Assembly (NCBI GenBank): GCA_937967685.1
Contig: CALBTX010000069.1
Span: 1-8,000, forward strand
Source: an uncultured Bacillaceae bacterium
GTDB taxonomy: Bacteria; Bacillota; Bacilli; Caldalkalibacillales; Caldalkalibacillaceae
Direction: 5' to 3'
DNA: 8,000 nucleotides
Each line of letters begins with the position of its first letter. Positions within the stretch are counted from its first letter, which is position 1. The notes beneath the pieces are model-generated. The model had not been told where the DNA came from. It made no database searches and worked only from the letters and a program-made list of their open reading frames with translations. Below are positions 6,128 to 8,000 of this stretch, in pieces. The position numbers and the translations under genes were made by a program.

Positions 6128-7969
6128 TTATCTCCAATGGAACGATGATTGAAATAGATCGACTAAGCGTTCCCAAAAATTTTTTTCATTTTCCGTGGGG
6201 GTCGATCTTTGTTCGTCCTCTTCCTCTGGTTCAATGCTTTCGGTTTTGATGACAAATTGAACTGTTGCAACGTCTTCGTTTTTCGGTGAGACAAACGATA
6301 TCGGTACAAAGTCGGATTTATCGTATTCATTGATCATTCGATCGATCTCTTCTTGCATTTCGTCAGGTAAATTAGCGGTTGAGTCTGCTAATTCTCCGGT
6401 GCCATCTTCAAGTTCGTCTGCTCCGCTCGCCAATTCATGCATCCCTTCGTTTAAATCTGAGATGCCTCCGTGTAACTCCCCATAAGCTTGAGAGAGTTCA
6501 GCTACGCCATTCGTATATTCCACTAACCCGGAATGGAAAGATTGATAGTTCGTTGCTAATTCCGTTAAACCTTCCTGCAATTGTTTCATGGCGTTTTGGA
6601 TCTCCATGCTGTCCAAACGGCTGCCCAACTCGTTGGCCATTGTCTTTAAATGCGCACGCATCTCACCAAGAGAACTTGTGACATCATCAAGCGTCGGTTC
6701 CACAGATTGAAAAACTTGTTGAGTTTGCTGATAGGTGCCCTTGACGGTTTGGGCTGCTTCATAAGTCTGTAAAAGTCGATCTACTACATCGGGGTCAGCA
6801 TTGCTTTTTTTCAAGTCAGCGATCTCCGTTTTTGTTATTGGTCGATCAGGGATGGCTTGAATAGACTGTTCTAATGCGTTAAAAGCTGCAACATAGCCGT
6901 CTTTTAATGCCGATAATCCTTCTTCTACTTCTCCTAAACCGAAAGCCATTTGTGTCAGACCCTCTGGTAGTTCTTGCATTTGATCGATACCGATCTGCTG
7001 AGAGTTTCCGTTTAACGACTGGCTGATCGCTTGCAAGGCATCATCAATCGATTGGGACCCTGCGATTAAATCGGCTGAGCCTCGATCAAGGGCTTGAATC
7101 CCCTGTAAATATTCCGCCGACCCGTTCTGCAAGTTTTGCATGCCGTCACTCAATGCAGCAATGCCTTTGTTAAACTCGCTCACCCCTTCATGAAGTTCTG
7201 CCGTCGCATCGCTCAAAGAGTGCATATCCTCTTTCATCTCATCCGTTTCTGGTTCTTCAATGGACATCGCTGCCGGCATGGCCGTGATTTCGATGCTCTC
7301 CATTTCAAAAGCGGTGACGTCGGCTTTGACAACGAACGTTTTTTCTTGTTCCGGCATAACCGTGAATGTCACTTGTTTATTTTGCCCGGCATTGGCAATC
7401 GTGCCGTCTTCAGCCTCAATTTGCTTAAACGTTTCAGAATGGAGCGGAACGGATATTTGCAACAAATAGTTTTCGAAAAAAATGGGATCGACACTCTTAT
7501 TTTGTCGTGTTTCAATGCTGATTTCGACCTGACCGTTCTGACCCAATATTTCTTCAGGAGATACAGATTCGCCGTTTAGCTTATAAGTGAGACGAAATTT
7601 CCAAGGTAACGGTTGATTTTCCAATTGGCCTTGATAATAAAAGGGCTCTTCATCCGCTGTAAAAGTGACCTGCTCTCCGTCTTGTTCAATGGGCTGTAAA
7701 TTGGTTAAATTTTTCAGTTCGGTGTATGGGCCGTAATCAACGATTGTCCCCGGTTTTTCCACCGCAAAACTGTTGACGACATACATATCCTCTTGCGCAC
7801 CAGCGGCAGTTAATGTGGCATAGACCACCTCATCCTTGGCGGAATAACGGCCTTGATGTTCTGCTGATGATGCCGGTGCAGATGCATTGAATGTGCTGGC
7901 CGATACGACAAACGAAGGAATGATGAAGCAACAAATGGATACAGTAACCAAAATGCGTTTAAATCTCAT
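6128..7969 (-). CDS. Secreted xxxLxxG heptad-repeat protein (YhgE/Pip/EsaA-like ectodomain)
   Basis: I recognise the repeat but not a specific function. The 613-residue product starts MRFKRILV and has a signal peptide with cleavage likely after VVSA (residue 24). Residues about 45-235 look beta-rich. Next come xxxLxxG heptads with glycines exactly seven apart at 262, 269, 276, 283, 290, 297 and 304. A second set has glycines at 337, 344, 351 and 358, and a third at 467, 481, 488, 502, 509, 516 and 523. A predicted helical, glutamine-rich segment separates the second and third. Residues about 549-578 look like a short beta segment; an acidic linker and an aromatic amphipathic tail (FWERLVDLFQSSF, 598-610) finish the protein. 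Such heptads occur in the extracellular part of YhgE/Pip and the type VII protein EsaA, but those have C-terminal membrane spans and this lacks them. A partner membrane protein, for instance an MMPL/RND transporter encoded upstream, is an inference. The frame stays open to the window edge, so a longer N-terminus is not formally excluded. Confidence 0.85.
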   Translation of the reverse strand: MRFKRILVTVSICCFIIPSFVVSASTFNASAPASSAEHQGRYSAKDEVVYATLTAAGAQEDMYVVNSFAVEKPGTIVDYGPYTELKNLTNLQPIEQDGEQVTFTADEEPFYYQGQLENQPLPWKFRLTYKLNGESVSPEEILGQNGQVEISIETRQNKSVDPIFFENYLLQISVPLHSETFKQIEAEDGTIANAGQNKQVTFTVMPEQEKTFVVKADVTAFEMESIEITAMPAAMSIEEPETDEMKEDMHSLSDATAELHEGVSEFNKGIAALSDGMQNLQNGSAEYLQGIQALDRGSADLIAGSQSIDDALQAISQSLNGNSQQIGIDQMQELPEGLTQMAFGLGEVEEGLSALKDGYVAAFNALEQSIQAIPDRPITKTEIADLKKSNADPDVVDRLLQTYEAAQTVKGTYQQTQQVFQSVEPTLDDVTSSLGEMRAHLKTMANELGSRLDSMEIQNAMKQLQEGLTELATNYQSFHSGLVEYTNGVAELSQAYGELHGGISDLNEGMHELASGADELEDGTGELADSTANLPDEMQEEIDRMINEYDKSDFVPISFVSPKNEDVATVQFVIKTESIEPEEEDEQRSTPTENEKNFWERLVDLFQSSFHWR

Positions 7970-7975
7970 CGTCAT

Positions 7976-7982
7976 TCCCCCT
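7976..7982 (-). promoter_or_regulatory. Ribosome binding site deciding the heptad-protein start
   Basis: On the minus strand AGGGGGA abuts the first ATG (7975) with 1-nt spacing but lies 7 nt before the second in-frame ATG (7969). The spacing favours initiation at 7969, which removes only Met-Thr and leaves the signal peptide intact. Confidence 0.7.
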
Positions 7983-8000
7983 GAAAAAATGGGCTCTAAA

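Noticed and set aside
7136..7579. 147-residue plus-strand open frame opposite the heptad-repeat gene
   Set aside because: The composition (rich in His, Phe, Arg and Cys) is typical of antisense translation, and the minus-strand protein has a signal peptide and regular repeats.
1..8000. A hidden defence, toxin-antitoxin or mobile system
   Set aside because: All substantial reading frames are accounted for by transport genes and one secreted repeat protein; I saw no recombinase, terminal inverted repeats or nuclease motifs.

Overview
The window looks like chromosomal DNA of a low-to-moderate-GC Firmicute, most likely Bacillaceae. The evidence is strong purine-rich Shine-Dalgarno sequences, short U-tailed terminators, Fur boxes of the Bacillus 7-1-7 type, a lipoprotein-type solute-binding protein, and close resemblance of the iron genes to Bacillus YfiY/YfiZ/YfhA and YusV. 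These family assignments are from memory of the proteins; no search was run.

Positions 5-4160 hold a complete siderophore-iron ABC importer. Two FecCD-type permeases (yfiZ-like then yfhA-like) run leftward and are separated by 1 bp. The lipoprotein receptor (yfiY-like) runs rightward, divergent from them across a 121-bp control region with a promoter and a Fur-type operator. A FecE/FhuC-type ATPase (yusV-like) follows in the same direction as the receptor. It has its own TATAAT and a near-consensus Fur box, and ends at a strong intrinsic terminator. Together they would take a ferric siderophore (probably hydroxamate/citrate-hydroxamate type by analogy) from the receptor through a permease heterodimer, powered by the ATPase, under iron repression.

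Positions 4254-5987 encode a full-length homodimer-type ABC exporter (Sav1866/BmrA-like) in its own transcription unit with no Fur box. Its 3' side carries a small CATCAT-rich duplication and then a 12-bp hairpin between convergent genes.

Positions 6128-7969 (minus strand) encode a secreted protein of about 613 residues with several arrays of the xxxLxxG heptad repeat. It resembles the extracellular part of YhgE/Pip/EsaA-like proteins but has no C-terminal membrane domain. Its upstream neighbour lies outside the window.

No gap between genes exceeds about 150 bp. I saw no tRNA, rRNA, CRISPR array, insertion sequence or phage gene. The window is mostly recognisable biology; the heptad-repeat protein is the least understood part.
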